48,453 nucleotides of DNA from a virus, in IMG/VR virus record IMGVR_UViG_3300003691_000010, positions 1 to 48,453 of that record. One strand, written 5' to 3'. Under the pieces are notes generated by a model. That model searched no databases and was not told the origin of the DNA. It saw only the letters and a list, made by a program, of their open reading frames with translations. The position numbers and the translations under genes are program-made. The first letter of the stretch is position 1, and every line of letters starts with the position of its first letter. Of the stretch, positions 8,901-17,821 are shown one piece after another.

Positions 8901-9597
8901 TAGTTTGCTCTCTGTTTTATTTTCTTCGCTTGCTGTTCTAACCAGTAGCTATCAATTGATTCTATTACATAAAGGCTTTTATCAGGGTAATCCAAATGGC
9001 TTATCTCTTTGGATATATGTTCCTCTTGTAGTGGTCTGTGGTCTATTCTTCTCCTGTTAAGAGTTGAAAAAACATTAGATAATTGCGCTTGCCTATCGTT
9101 TAGTTTTGGATTTTCCTTATCATAATCAATGTCGAAAATTTTACAATGCGCTCTGGCTGTTTTATCGTCTTTAAACTCATCATTCCAATCTATTTTTTTT
9201 TTAGCTTTTCCACATCATCATAAGCTTGATCGTGCAGATAACATTCAAAGTTAGTTGCATGAGTAATTAAAGCTTGATTTAAGCTCAACCAGTAAGACTC
9301 AGTTAAAAACAACTGCCTGCAAGAATCTTTTGTATATTCCATTGGCTCATCGTTTTCATCGTCCGTTACATTTTCCCAGCCAACAACACCGTAATAAGCA
9401 AGCCAATTAGCAAACACTTTGTTTTCGTTAATCTCTCCAGACTTAGGGAATATGCCGTAAAGCTTCTCTCTGATTTCCTTAAATTCAGAGATGGATTCTT
9501 TTGTGCCAATTCGAGCAACGTAGAAGGTCATCTGAGCGATATGGCACGGACTACCTTTCTTGTGTTTTTCTAAGTCCTCTCTGTATAGTGTCAGCAT
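8900..9597 (-). CDS. Tail assembly chaperone, frameshifted (gpGT-like) fusion
   Basis: After the A10 run at 9193-9202 the -1 frame is open for 97 codons, has no good start of its own, and ends with TAA at 8900-8902 overlapping the tape measure ATG. A -1 slip would give a fusion of about 232 aa. This mirrors lambda G/GT, where a minority of ribosomes slip to make a two-domain chaperone. The extension (IDWNDEFKDDKTARAHC... ending KKIKQRAN) is protein-like throughout. An assembly error in the homopolymer is the alternative. Confidence 0.72.
9190..9597 (-). CDS. Tail assembly chaperone, short (gpG-like) form
   Basis: 135 aa, starting 10 bases after the tail tube gene and ending in LKKK just before TAG, inside a run of ten A residues. 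Its position between tail tube and tape measure is that of lambda G. It is acidic and helical with no recognised catalytic motif. The long form made by frameshifting is listed separately. It would bind the tape measure during tail assembly and not be part of the virion (family knowledge). Confidence 0.75.
   Translation of the reverse strand: MLTLYREDLEKHKKGSPCHIAQMTFYVARIGTKESISEFKEIREKLYGIFPKSGEINENKVFANWLAYYGVVGWENVTDDENDEPMEYTKDSCRQLFLTESYWLSLNQALITHATNFECYLHDQAYDDVEKLKKK
9193..9202 (-). other. Slippery A10 site for programmed -1 frameshift
   Basis: On the - strand the codons AAG CTA AAA AAA AAA TAG contain ten consecutive A residues, allowing tandem tRNA-Lys slippage into the -1 frame, where translation continues through ATA GAT TGG. 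The in-frame stop directly after the run limits the short form. Confidence 0.68.
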
Positions 9598-9606
9598 ATT
9601 GGCGGC

Positions 9607-10773
9607 CTACCAATCTTTGTATATCGCACAAGTGATATTTCTGGAATCTTCTTCAGCTGTAAAAGTCATTTCGGAATTCGCTACAACATTCGATCCATCT
9701 GGCATTGTATGATCAGTAATAATCGCCTGAGGGACTTCAATAACAGTATGTCTTGTTGCGCTGTGAGTGATTTCAATAGCGATAGCAACGTTAGTTCCAT
9801 CATTGTATCTATCTCTCCACGCTAACGAGTCATCAATGCGGTTACGGGCATTTAATGAGCCTGATAGCGTGATGTCACCATTACCAAATTCGGCACCTTC
9901 GCAGCCTGCAGCTTGGTCTGACTGCAAGTTATTGGAGAAATCAAAACCCATTGATTTAATAGTGCAAACTGGATCTGTGTCTAAACCATCCACCCAAACT
10001 CTAACTATGTCATTAATTGCATTCAATACTTCTGATGCGTCTAAAGCGTTATCCGTTTGACCGGATATAATTGCAGTACCAGCCGTTAATGATTCAAATC
10101 TGAACGCCATAGAGCCTGCAACTATTCCTGTCTCACCAACCTCAAAACTTGCTGTGTCGATAATTCCATCAAAAGGCGTGAAATAATCAATTGAGCCAGC
10201 CTTGGAAGTATCAACCGTCCGAGTCTGGCCAGTGTAATAAGCAATCGTTGAACCAGATGTGGTTTTTCTGGTTTGAACTGTTGCCGTTGCGCCTGCTGAT
10301 TCGGTTACTGAAGGGGAGGGTGAAGTTGTAAGCTCGCCAGTCGTAGCAACTGTGACTCTATAAACCCTATTAAGCCCTGCGGCTGCCATACCGCTAACGA
10401 AAATGTAATCACCAACCGACTGAGTAAACCCGGTACCAGAATCAGTAAACCCTGTTGCTGTGGCCGCTATTGTAATACCTGTAACTGTGGCGATAGCCTC
10501 AACGCCCTGGATAGCATCTTGAAGAAAGCCAATCGTTTGCTCGGTCATCTCAAATGAGACTTCACCATCATAGGTGACGGAATCTTTGATATTTGAGCGC
10601 GCCTGCCGATTGGTCTTTACTTCGGTTGATTGAACATAAGAAGTGGTCTTTCTAGACTTACCCTCTGTCCTACGAAATTCATCAAAGGCTGGTGAGCCGT
10701 CAATCGCGCCTTTTGCTGTTTGTTTGGATAAATGGAGACTAATGTCATTACCATTTGCTAATCGTGCTGCCAT
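9607..10773 (-). CDS. Major tail tube protein
   Basis: 388 aa, with a strong AGGAGATTATAAA ribosome site before the ATG. The N-terminal KTTSYVQSTEVKTNRQARSN and the DGEVSFEMTEQTIGFLQDAI segment are typical of the phage tail-tube family. A Ser/Thr/Ala-rich insertion at about 95-185 resembles an extra surface domain. The C-terminal half repeats tube-fold features (MGFDFSNNL, GDITLSGSLNARN). Its position upstream of the chaperone and tape measure agrees. Confidence 0.85.
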   Translation of the reverse strand: MAARLANGNDISLHLSKQTAKGAIDGSPAFDEFRRTEGKSRKTTSYVQSTEVKTNRQARSNIKDSVTYDGEVSFEMTEQTIGFLQDAIQGVEAIATVTGITIAATATGFTDSGTGFTQSVGDYIFVSGMAAAGLNRVYRVTVATTGELTTSPSPSVTESAGATATVQTRKTTSGSTIAYYTGQTRTVDTSKAGSIDYFTPFDGIIDTASFEVGETGIVAGSMAFRFESLTAGTAIISGQTDNALDASEVLNAINDIVRVWVDGLDTDPVCTIKSMGFDFSNNLQSDQAAGCEGAEFGNGDITLSGSLNARNRIDDSLAWRDRYNDGTNVAIAIEITHSATRHTVIEVPQAIITDHTMPDGSNVVANSEMTFTAEEDSRNITCAIYKDW

Positions 10774-10796
10774 TTTATAATCTCCTAAAATTTATA

Positions 10797-11210
10797 TTAA
10801 ATATTGCCTTCGTAGTACCCATCAATCGAGACTTGCACCATGTACCAGCTGCCATCTTCTCCAGGCTCAGTTATTAGAGCCTCCTGACAATTGACACCTA
10901 AAAACTTTTGATTCTCAAACGTTGCCGCAATCTCTTCGGCTTCTGTTAGCTGCACAAGCGTATCGTCACCAGTTGGATAAAACAAATCAACAACAAATAA
11001 AAACTCGTATCGCTTCCATAAACCACCTGCCTGCACATTATCAGCCGTTTGATTGATAACTGTCACCCTTAACCATTTGGATGCGTCCGGCGTGTCAAAC
11101 GTCCTATTTGGTAGCTTAACGGTCGCAGTTGTGTGTCCAGTCGGCAAATCAGCCAGCAATCTTTCAATTAACTGCTCATGAGCATTCTTTGTACTCGGAT
11201 TAGCCGCCAT
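10797..11210 (-). CDS. Tail terminator protein (gpU-like)
   Basis: 137 aa. LPNRTFDTPDASKWLRVTVI followed by a strand pattern and FLGVNCQEALI fits the tail-terminator family (DUF4128/gpU-like) that caps the tail tube and contacts the connector. It lies directly before the tail tube gene. The gene overlaps the upstream small gene by 11 bases. Confidence 0.6.
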   Translation of the reverse strand: MAANPSTKNAHEQLIERLLADLPTGHTTATVKLPNRTFDTPDASKWLRVTVINQTADNVQAGGLWKRYEFLFVVDLFYPTGDDTLVQLTEAEEIAATFENQKFLGVNCQEALITEPGEDGSWYMVQVSIDGYYEGNI

Positions 11211-11388
11211 TTTCTAACAGTTCCAATTCTTCATTCATGCCCGGTGGTAATTTATTTTTGTACTTCTCAATCAAGGCTTTTTGATCGCAGCCTTTAATCT
11301 TTAATTCGTTAATCATCTCTAAAACTAGATGTTTATGATATTTTTCAATTAAGTCTTTCAATGGATTGCTTTTAGTTTCTTTTTTCAT
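11200..11388 (-). CDS. Small hypothetical protein, 62 aa
   Basis: Lys/Glu-rich helical protein with overlaps on both sides inside the connector cluster (ATGA with the upstream gene). No family recognised. Its site suggests a neck or assembly accessory, but nothing in the sequence proves this. Confidence 0.6.
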   Translation of the reverse strand: MKKETKSNPLKDLIEKYHKHLVLEMINELKIKGCDQKALIEKYKNKLPPGMNEELELLENGG

Positions 11389-11753
11389 CTTATAGCTCGC
11401 TTAATTGCAGTTTCGACAAATTTTTTCGGCGCTTGCAGGCTGTGGCCGTTATTTAATGCGGTTATATGTTTAACGTTGTTAACTATCCAGATAGTAGGGT
11501 ACTTAATAGTTTTAGCTGATTCAATGGTTGAAACGCCTTTGTTAATTGTTAATCCACCTGACCGGTCAATAGCTTCTGATTCGGTTAATATAGGGGTTGA
11601 TATTGATACCTGCCAACCACCTCTAGCTTCACCTTTATCTACTGGAGTTCCTAACACGACACCATTCAATGCTTTGAGTGCTGTCCTTCTGGCCGCTTGA
11701 CTAACATCTTGAGCCAACTCAACGCTAATTGATAAATCTGATGCGTTGCTCAT
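11385..11753 (-). CDS. Neck / tail completion protein (HK97 gp10-like)
   Basis: 122 aa. TPVDKGEARGGWQVS near 36-50 and IWIVNNVKHITALNNGHSLQAP near 88-110 are the hallmarks of the HK97 gp10-like family, in which a VDTG-x-R-x-W motif is followed by N-x-x-x-YA-x-x-x-E/N-x-G-x-S. The ATG overlaps the upstream stop. It joins the head connector to the tail. Confidence 0.75.
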   Translation of the reverse strand: MSNASDLSISVELAQDVSQAARRTALKALNGVVLGTPVDKGEARGGWQVSISTPILTESEAIDRSGGLTINKGVSTIESAKTIKYPTIWIVNNVKHITALNNGHSLQAPKKFVETAIKRAIR

Positions 11754-12106
11754 TTTCTTCTCACTGTTAAAAAGAAAGCTGCATCATCTGCATCCTTTTC
11801 AACTAAAATAATTTGTAATTTCACGCCGTCGAATATTAAATCAACATTATCTAGCTTGGGGTCTGTCGTCCATTGGCTAGCATTTGTAAATAACAAGAAA
11901 TCACCGGCTTCAATCATTTGACTATCGAACATCGAAAAGTCTAATGATAATGGTATTGCTTCGCCAACTTCAGAAGAATAGGTTTGAGGAGCGCCGAATA
12001 CCGGAGCATCGGCCGTTCTCATTGTTAATGATTTTTTAAAGGCCGCAAAAGTGTCATCCATGAACTGATTTGCTAAAGTTTGGAATGTGCCTGCAGCGAT
12101 ACCCAT
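11750..12106 (-). CDS. Head-tail joining (head closure) protein
   Basis: 118 aa between the adaptor and gp10-like genes, where head closure proteins normally lie. Small beta-barrel-like pattern ending DAAFFLTVRRK. LKLQI and VEKDADDAAFF strands fit the joining-protein fold, but no diagnostic motif is visible, so the call rests mainly on order and size. Confidence 0.5.
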   Translation of the reverse strand: MGIAAGTFQTLANQFMDDTFAAFKKSLTMRTADAPVFGAPQTYSSEVGEAIPLSLDFSMFDSQMIEAGDFLLFTNASQWTTDPKLDNVDLIFDGVKLQIILVEKDADDAAFFLTVRRK

Positions 12107-12597
12107 TACTGTCTGACCGTTCTAGAAATGCCGCCAGAAACTAAAAGTGGTCTGAGATAATTGTCAACACGTTCAATGCGTATCGTTTCCCAGCTTCCAC
12201 TATCGAAATATTCAACCTCTAATTGTCCTAATCTTGACTTTTTAACATTACTTTCTTTTTTGTTAACTAGTAAAGCAAATGCTTTTGCAGCAATTCCACC
12301 CTCCATTTGAGCGTTTTTAAGCTCGGTCGGTATAGCGTCACTATCAAGCAAAACACTTCTAATATAGACGTTTTCACGAGGGTAAATATTTTCTTGATCG
12401 TCGAGCGTCCTTGTACCGCGCATATTTCTCTCGCGGTTAAAAAGATAGTCCATTGATTTAATAAGCTCAATCTTCCTTGCTGTAGCAGTCGAGCCGATAG
12501 TTAAACCGCGATCAGCAGCGTATGATACATATTCATTGTCAGTGACATAAGAATTTGCACCTGATATTCCCGCTCCTGTTTCGATAACTAAGCTCAT
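12106..12597 (-). CDS. Head-tail adaptor (DnaT-like phage family)
   Basis: 163 aa. The start MSLVIETGAGISGANSYVTDN, the YAADRG helix, IELIKSMDYL and IPTELKNAQMEGGIAAKA match the phage family often labelled DnaT-like, whose members act as connector adaptors between portal and tail (family knowledge). Gene order (coat, small acidic protein, adaptor, closure) agrees. It starts 3 bases after the upstream stop. Confidence 0.7.
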   Translation of the reverse strand: MSLVIETGAGISGANSYVTDNEYVSYAADRGLTIGSTATARKIELIKSMDYLFNRERNMRGTRTLDDQENIYPRENVYIRSVLLDSDAIPTELKNAQMEGGIAAKAFALLVNKKESNVKKSRLGQLEVEYFDSGSWETIRIERVDNYLRPLLVSGGISRTVRQ

Positions 12598-12599
12598 AA

Positions 12600-12749
12600 T
12601 TATTTTTTAGCAGGCTCTTTTTTGGTTTTTACTTCTTTCTTAGCTTTAGGCTCATACAGTAAATGATTATCGTCGTCAAAATCTGACTCATTGATAATCA
12701 TAAAGCCCTGCTCGTTATCACATGCAACTTTTACTGTTGGACAGCTCAT
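12600..12749 (-). CDS. Small acidic/basic phage protein, 49 aa
   Basis: ATG at 12749 behind a very good AAAGGTGATAT ribosome site. The sequence holds GFMIINESDFD and a Lys-rich tail. Similar small proteins are common between coat and connector genes in siphophages. Function unknown. Confidence 0.7.
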   Translation of the reverse strand: MSCPTVKVACDNEQGFMIINESDFDDDNHLLYEPKAKKEVKTKKEPAKK

Positions 12750-12767
12750 ATATCACCTTTTAAATTA

Positions 12768-12787
12768 AAGAGGCTATTACACCCCTT
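12768..12787 (-). terminator. Weak intrinsic terminator after coat gene
   Basis: On the - strand AAGGGG, an 8-base loop and CCTCTT form a 6-bp stem with one wobble, followed by TTTAATTT. It lies directly after the coat gene stop and would reduce read-through into the connector genes. Confidence 0.4.
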
Positions 12788-12792
12788 ATTGA

Positions 12793-13935
12793 TTAGCCAA
12801 GTAAAATACTTGTATGTTCAGGCTTGATGTTCTCAAAGCCCCATGCAATTGCAATCTCATATCGAACCTTACGATAACCAGGATAGATAGATACTTCAAA
12901 GCTCAATCCCGAACGATCATCTTGAATGATCATTCTATCAAGTGCCATATCACCTTCTTCAGGTAATGCAGGAGCGCGAGTAACTAAGTGTAATGCACTT
13001 CGAGAGAAAGCCATGTTAGAAGTAAAGTCACCGCCAATAGTCATAGCTGTTGCACTAGCTGCGATTGCCACCTTGAGTCCTGGAGCCGCTAACGTGATAG
13101 GGCCAGCAGCAACGGCACCAGTTTTAACCACATACTTGTTAGTATCACCGGCAAACGTTACAACGTCACCAGCAAGCACCGTACCAGTACCAGTGATCAA
13201 CGTAATAACCGTTGCGCCGACAGCATAACCGGCGGTATCAGTGGTATAAGCAGATCCTGTACCATTTGTAACAACTGCGGCCTTGGCAGATTCACGAATA
13301 GCAAAACCATGAACATCAAGCAAGACACCTTGACGCAATAAAGAATCGTCATTTGCCTCATTCGCTTTAGTTAGCTGAGTCAAAGTACGCATCTTAGCGC
13401 CAGCAGTTGAATCGATAACTAATTGCAAGTCGCTTAATGGTGCGCCGTTGTCAGATAAAATCTTTCTCACTTCTGCAGTCTGACTTAAATTAGACGCAAA
13501 TGGAGTAGTCCCAGCAGTACCGAAAGCGCGTGATGTCTTTTTGTAAAGAGTCGCAATGTCGGTTTCTACTTCATTAGTAAGTGCGCGCATTGCTTGAGCC
13601 ATCATACCGGCTTGAATAGTTAAATGACCGGGGCCATTACTTAAGCCTCTTTGCTGCTCACCAACCCATCCGAACTCTGCAGCTCTAGATTTGGTAATGG
13701 TGATAGGGACATTTGTAATAACTTGTCCAGTTGGTTCTGGAGTAGTCATTGCGGGCGTAATATCTGCAACATTAGCCGCAGGTGAGATAGGCACTCGTAC
13801 AGCCTCATCAACTGCCGCGCGTCCATCAGTAGCGTTTAAAGTAACGGCAGAGATAAAACCAACCTGCTCGCGTGATACGACATCAAGTGCCGCGTATAGA
13901 TCTGGAATTAGATCCGTTAGTGTTTGGTCAGCCAT
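12793..13935 (-). CDS. Major capsid protein, P22 coat-like
   Basis: 380 aa. The N-terminal LIPDLYAALDVVSREQVGFISAV, the VRVPISPAANVADITPAM segment and EFGWVGEQQRGLSNGPG resemble the P22 coat-protein family (HK97 fold). An Ala/Thr/Gly-rich beta insertion at about 225-300 could be the I-domain equivalent. It ends KPEHTSILLG. It lies just downstream of the scaffold. A good ribosome site (AAAGGTAATAT) precedes ATG 13935. Confidence 0.85.
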   Translation of the reverse strand: MADQTLTDLIPDLYAALDVVSREQVGFISAVTLNATDGRAAVDEAVRVPISPAANVADITPAMTTPEPTGQVITNVPITITKSRAAEFGWVGEQQRGLSNGPGHLTIQAGMMAQAMRALTNEVETDIATLYKKTSRAFGTAGTTPFASNLSQTAEVRKILSDNGAPLSDLQLVIDSTAGAKMRTLTQLTKANEANDDSLLRQGVLLDVHGFAIRESAKAAVVTNGTGSAYTTDTAGYAVGATVITLITGTGTVLAGDVVTFAGDTNKYVVKTGAVAAGPITLAAPGLKVAIAASATAMTIGGDFTSNMAFSRSALHLVTRAPALPEEGDMALDRMIIQDDRSGLSFEVSIYPGYRKVRYEIAIAWGFENIKPEHTSILLG

Positions 13936-13947
13936 TGTATATTACCT

Positions 13948-14703
13948 TTAATTAAGTATTTTTGTGCCCTTTCGTGCGACTGCATTTTTTTCATGCTGTG
14001 GAAGCTCGTCGAAAGCTTTGCGAGACATTGTATTGCCATCACCGCCACTTTTTCCGCCTTTTCCACCATAACCGCCTTTAGAGCCTGGAAATTTAGCGTA
14101 GTGCTTTAGTTCGGGGTCTTTATTTAAAACTTCAATTACCCGATCCATGTCACTATCTACCGCGTCGCCACTGGCATTAGTAAATACTGACTTACCATCA
14201 ACGTTCTTAATGTGATTCATCATTAGCAACTTGCTGAATGAACCCACTAATTCTGATGGGACGTACTGCCCAGCAATTTTAGTTGCTAGCTGAAGGTTTT
14301 CTTTCTCTACTAGAGAATCTTGTAAACCTGTAAAGCTTTTTTCTAATTCTGTGTAGCTATCAGATAACGACTTGTTTTTATCGGCCGCTTGCTGTAATTC
14401 TAATTCATGTAATTCCGATAGCTTTCCACTATCCTTTAATTCTAATTTTTGCTTTTCTAAAGCCGCAGCTTGAGCCGCTTTAGCGGTTTTAGTTGCTTCG
14501 TCGCGCTTTAAATTAATGTCCGCTTTAAACGTTTCAAAATCTTTCGTTAATGTGCTTAACTGCCCTTGATGTCGAAATCCTACTTTTTTCGACTCCGCCA
14601 AATCCGAATGCATCCATACTTTTTTGTTATCCTGTTCAAACTCCACGAAATCCTTTTCTTCGCCTTTTGGAATGTCGGCTTCATTATCGAACTGTAATTG
14701 CAT
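13948..14703 (-). CDS. Scaffold / minor structural protein
   Basis: The ATG at 14703 gives MQLQFDNEADIPKGEE, a typical scaffold beginning, with TAGGG upstream; GTG 14748 would add 15 residues that overlap an inverted repeat. Residues 40-150 are highly charged coiled coil, then a glycine-lysine linker (GGYGGKGGK near 220) and a basic C-terminus, as in scaffolds that bind coat protein. It directly precedes the coat gene. It would guide procapsid assembly and then leave. Confidence 0.75.
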   Translation of the reverse strand: MQLQFDNEADIPKGEEKDFVEFEQDNKKVWMHSDLAESKKVGFRHQGQLSTLTKDFETFKADINLKRDEATKTAKAAQAAALEKQKLELKDSGKLSELHELELQQAADKNKSLSDSYTELEKSFTGLQDSLVEKENLQLATKIAGQYVPSELVGSFSKLLMMNHIKNVDGKSVFTNASGDAVDSDMDRVIEVLNKDPELKHYAKFPGSKGGYGGKGGKSGGDGNTMSRKAFDELPQHEKNAVARKGTKILN

Positions 14704-14732
14704 TATGTTAGACCCTAACTTATTGCTTGCAC

Positions 14733-14747
14733 TGACCAACATGGTCA
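14733..14747 (-). promoter_or_regulatory. Operator-like inverted repeat
   Basis: TGACCA, three bases, TGGTCA: a perfect 6-bp inverted repeat about 20 bases downstream of a predicted -10 box and just before the scaffold gene. It could be an operator or a leader hairpin. Confidence 0.4.
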
Positions 14748-14766
14748 CATAGTGCTTTAGGCTAAT

Positions 14767-14796
14767 ATTGTATCAAATTAACCAGATATTAGTCAA
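14767..14796 (-). promoter_or_regulatory. Sigma70-like promoter for scaffold/coat genes
   Basis: Read on the - strand: TTGACT, an 18-base spacer, TACAAT. It lies inside and just after the end of the portal gene, pointing at the scaffold and coat genes, which need high expression. Confidence 0.55.
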
Positions 14797-16282
14797 TTCC
14801 ACCACCAATATCAGCCCTGTTTAATAATTCTTCAGCTTCAACGGTCAAAACCCCACCTTTTTCAAGCTGCCTTAACGCTTCTTGCTTGTCGATTAGAGCA
14901 AACATAAAGTGCTCTCTAATTTCTTTCTGCTCTTCTGCTGTGAGCTTGATTTTATTAAACTCTTTGTTGAGGTTAATTTCTATCTCAGGAATCTCGGTAT
15001 TTGTTGACATAAATGAAAAGCACCAGCCAATAACCCTAATATAAGACTCCTCAATTGATGATTGTATGTTAATTAATGCGCTTAACTCTTCAGCACTACG
15101 AAGCTTTGCGACACCCACAGCTTCATCTTTTGGGTCTGATGTATCGAACCTGGCTCCGAGCGCTTTTGCTTCCTTTTGGTTTTCTTCAAGGTATTTAAAC
15201 ATTGCATTACTATCGGCGTCCCATTGTAAATAACCTATTTCAGAATCTTTGGGTAAGGGGATATGAGACATTGAACCAACAGCTATATGGTCATGGCCGG
15301 TCATTTCTTTATAAACTTCAAAGGAATGCTCTGTCCAATTGCTCGACCATGATGTAGGTTGTGCGTTTTGATGTATCGCTTCTTTTAAATCCGCGTTCAC
15401 CTGGTACCGAGCAATAGCTTTTAAGCAAATAGGGTATAAAATACCTAATGCTTTTGGTATTGAGGATGATTTTTGCTTCTGATCAATAACGATTTCAAAA
15501 GGAATTGAGCTTAACCGGCCTTGATTGTTTTCTGGATAAAGAAGGTCGCTTACTGTTTCGTTGCCTTTTTCATCTTTCAATATTTGCTGCTGGTAATATT
15601 CGCCATTCTCATCAAGTGCTAGCACTAATTGATTATCTACAGTAGTTCTTTTAAATGTAGTTTTATCGATTTCGCTAACTTGCTCAGAAAGCTTTACAAA
15701 CGTTAATTGGTTTTGATTGTTAACAACGCCATAATCCCAATCAACTATCGACTCTCTTGGGTAGTGTTTAATTGTTGCTTTAATATCGAGGACTTTTGCT
15801 TGTGCAATTGTTAACTGTGGTTCTTCATCGTTAATATCAACCTGAGTTAATCCGTTAAAATCAACCAGAAGTCCATGAAATTTAACTTCTAATAAATTTG
15901 CTTGAGTTATTTCAATTGACTCAGCTAACGATAAATTATCGCCGTCTGAGTTAGTAAGAAGGTATTCTAATTCGTTTGGTATTTCTGCAAAGTCTGGTGC
16001 TACTGAATTGAGCGCACCTAAATACCCGCTTTCTGTGCGAGCAGGGAAGCTATCGTACTCAGCGCGGTCTTTGTATGACTTGTATCTATTTATTGCGTCT
16101 TGTTTATCTTGGCCTTGCAGGACGGTTGGATCGACTGGATTGGGTAAGTATATTTTAGACCTATCGCCATTCTTAACGGCGTTTGATCCTTCAATAGCAT
16201 CTCGAACGGTTTTTACTTCGTCAATCGTCTGATCATAGTCAGGATGATGCAGATTCATTATATCATTATGAGTATGAGGCAT
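14789..16282 (-). CDS. Portal protein (DUF4055 type)
   Basis: 497 aa, the usual portal length. It begins with a short helix, then NRYKSYKDRAEYDSFPARTESGYLGAL near 65-90, a pattern of the DUF4055 portal family. A long central helix region (NADLKEAIHQ, EENQKEAKALGARF) and the C-terminal helix (EIREHFMFALIDKQEALRQL) match the portal stem and crown. The portal is the DNA channel and motor dock. The 3' end contains the -35 of a promoter for the next gene. Confidence 0.85.
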   Translation of the reverse strand: MPHTHNDIMNLHHPDYDQTIDEVKTVRDAIEGSNAVKNGDRSKIYLPNPVDPTVLQGQDKQDAINRYKSYKDRAEYDSFPARTESGYLGALNSVAPDFAEIPNELEYLLTNSDGDNLSLAESIEITQANLLEVKFHGLLVDFNGLTQVDINDEEPQLTIAQAKVLDIKATIKHYPRESIVDWDYGVVNNQNQLTFVKLSEQVSEIDKTTFKRTTVDNQLVLALDENGEYYQQQILKDEKGNETVSDLLYPENNQGRLSSIPFEIVIDQKQKSSSIPKALGILYPICLKAIARYQVNADLKEAIHQNAQPTSWSSNWTEHSFEVYKEMTGHDHIAVGSMSHIPLPKDSEIGYLQWDADSNAMFKYLEENQKEAKALGARFDTSDPKDEAVGVAKLRSAEELSALINIQSSIEESYIRVIGWCFSFMSTNTEIPEIEINLNKEFNKIKLTAEEQKEIREHFMFALIDKQEALRQLEKGGVLTVEAEELLNRADIGGGID

Positions 16283-16345
16283 TTGACAGTCCGGTAATTA
16301 TTTAGTCAATTTTACCGCTTTTTAATCAAATGCACAAATTTTTGG

Positions 16346-17464
16346 TTAAATAGGCGAAACTCCCAACTCTTCCAAGGTTAAAGTGCGGCCTGTTATATCA
16401 GTGAATCTTTTGACGCTGAATTTTTTATTGATAAATAAGTCCGCTCTGGTTTTGCCAAGGGTTGAAACTATAAACGCATTCGGTTGACGTCTTAGGAAGT
16501 CATCCGTGGTCGTATCTGCAGCCACTTGTTTGATGCCGTACACATCTAAATCACGCTTACCTCTAAATTTGATCTTGAAGTCATCTACATCATTAGATTT
16601 ACCACCGATAGCTGGTTTTGTGCCTTCAAGCGGATCATCGCCAACCAAGCGCACAATATAAACGCTCCTTTCGTTAAAGTGAAAGGGTAACCTAGGGTAA
16701 GAGTTATCGGTTATATCCCACTCTTGGAGATTTCTCGACATGCAGATAAAAGTTGTTCGGTTATCTAATGTGGCAATTAAAATCCTACCTTGAATAATAT
16801 CTGTATTGGCCGCGTACATTCTATCTCGTGCGCCGTTTGAAAAGTGACTAACTCCGGTTCTCACTAAAGCCTCAGATTGCGCCCTGGTAATACCGTTTAA
16901 TATTCCGCCTTCATATTGCTTGGTTGATCGGTTAAATATACCTCTGATATTCTGACCAATTTGGTCATTTGATAGGTTGGACGTATATCCAGACCAGATT
17001 GCACCATTGACCTGTCTGGTTGCTGCGTCTACGTTATCTCTCAGGAATTTAACCCATGTGCCAGCCTTGGTATTTTTGCCAGATGTAACCACCATAACAG
17101 ACTGCGCAATATGGCCTAATAGTATTGAATCGGCGGGGATTGATAATGTCACGCCTAGAATCTCACCGTACACACCAGCAACATGCTTTGCATCCAATAC
17201 CGCCATCTCGTTCATTTGAGAGGTTATATTATCCCACATACCAGTCCACGCTTTTGACATTTCAGCGTTAACAGCTCTTGTTACTATTCGGCGCTCACTC
17301 AACGTAAGGCTTTCGGCTGAACCAAATTCATTTAATAATGATGGGATTTTGCGAGAGAATGATTGTATTGTGCCGTCAACATCTTGATTCACAAGGAAGC
17401 TTGCAAACCTGTGAAGGAATATTTCCCTGCGTAGAATCGAGTCTGCAATTGTTTCGTGTGACAT
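16346..17464 (-). CDS. Minor head protein, Mu gpF-like
   Basis: 372 aa. The C-terminal half has ARTGVSHFSNGARDRMYAAN-like helix features (ALVRTGVSHFSNGARDR), then ATLDNRTTFICMSRN and YPRLPFHFNERS, the conserved metal/Cys region of MuF-like head morphogenesis proteins. It follows terminase-side genes and precedes the portal gene. It is probably packaged in the head. The ATG at 17464 has only a modest ribosome site. Confidence 0.8.
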   Translation of the reverse strand: MSHETIADSILRREIFLHRFASFLVNQDVDGTIQSFSRKIPSLLNEFGSAESLTLSERRIVTRAVNAEMSKAWTGMWDNITSQMNEMAVLDAKHVAGVYGEILGVTLSIPADSILLGHIAQSVMVVTSGKNTKAGTWVKFLRDNVDAATRQVNGAIWSGYTSNLSNDQIGQNIRGIFNRSTKQYEGGILNGITRAQSEALVRTGVSHFSNGARDRMYAANTDIIQGRILIATLDNRTTFICMSRNLQEWDITDNSYPRLPFHFNERSVYIVRLVGDDPLEGTKPAIGGKSNDVDDFKIKFRGKRDLDVYGIKQVAADTTTDDFLRRQPNAFIVSTLGKTRADLFINKKFSVKRFTDITGRTLTLEELGVSPI

Positions 17465-17503
17465 ACTTTAACTCAATAGGTTGGATGAGTTATTGTATCA
17501 TGA

Positions 17504-17821
17504 TTATTTTGTTAAATTATTAAAAGCCCTTTTAAAGAAACCTACTAATCCGATACCTTTATACTGCTTAGGTTTTATTTGCGAAATCTTCCCATGCAGA
17601 TAAGCGTCAAACCCATAATATTCTACGGCCACTTTAATCGCTGATCCATTATAAAACCTTACTGTTAATTTATTATCCGATTTGGTTATGGTCATAACCT
17701 CATCTCTCACGCAGTCAAATCTCTTTTGGCATAATATAACTCTATTATTAAAAGGGATTAAACAGGTGTCACCATTACATTCATCAACAACACAATACTC
17801 TTTTAAGTCTTCAAAGTTCAT
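17504..17821 (-). CDS. Hypothetical protein, 105 aa
   Basis: Beta-rich with several cysteines (C10, C15, C20, C31, C37). The ATG overlaps the upstream stop by 4 bases. No family recognised. Confidence 0.6.
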   Translation of the reverse strand: MNFEDLKEYCVVDECNGDTCLIPFNNRVILCQKRFDCVRDEVMTITKSDNKLTVRFYNGSAIKVAVEYYGFDAYLHGKISQIKPKQYKGIGLVGFFKRAFNNLTK

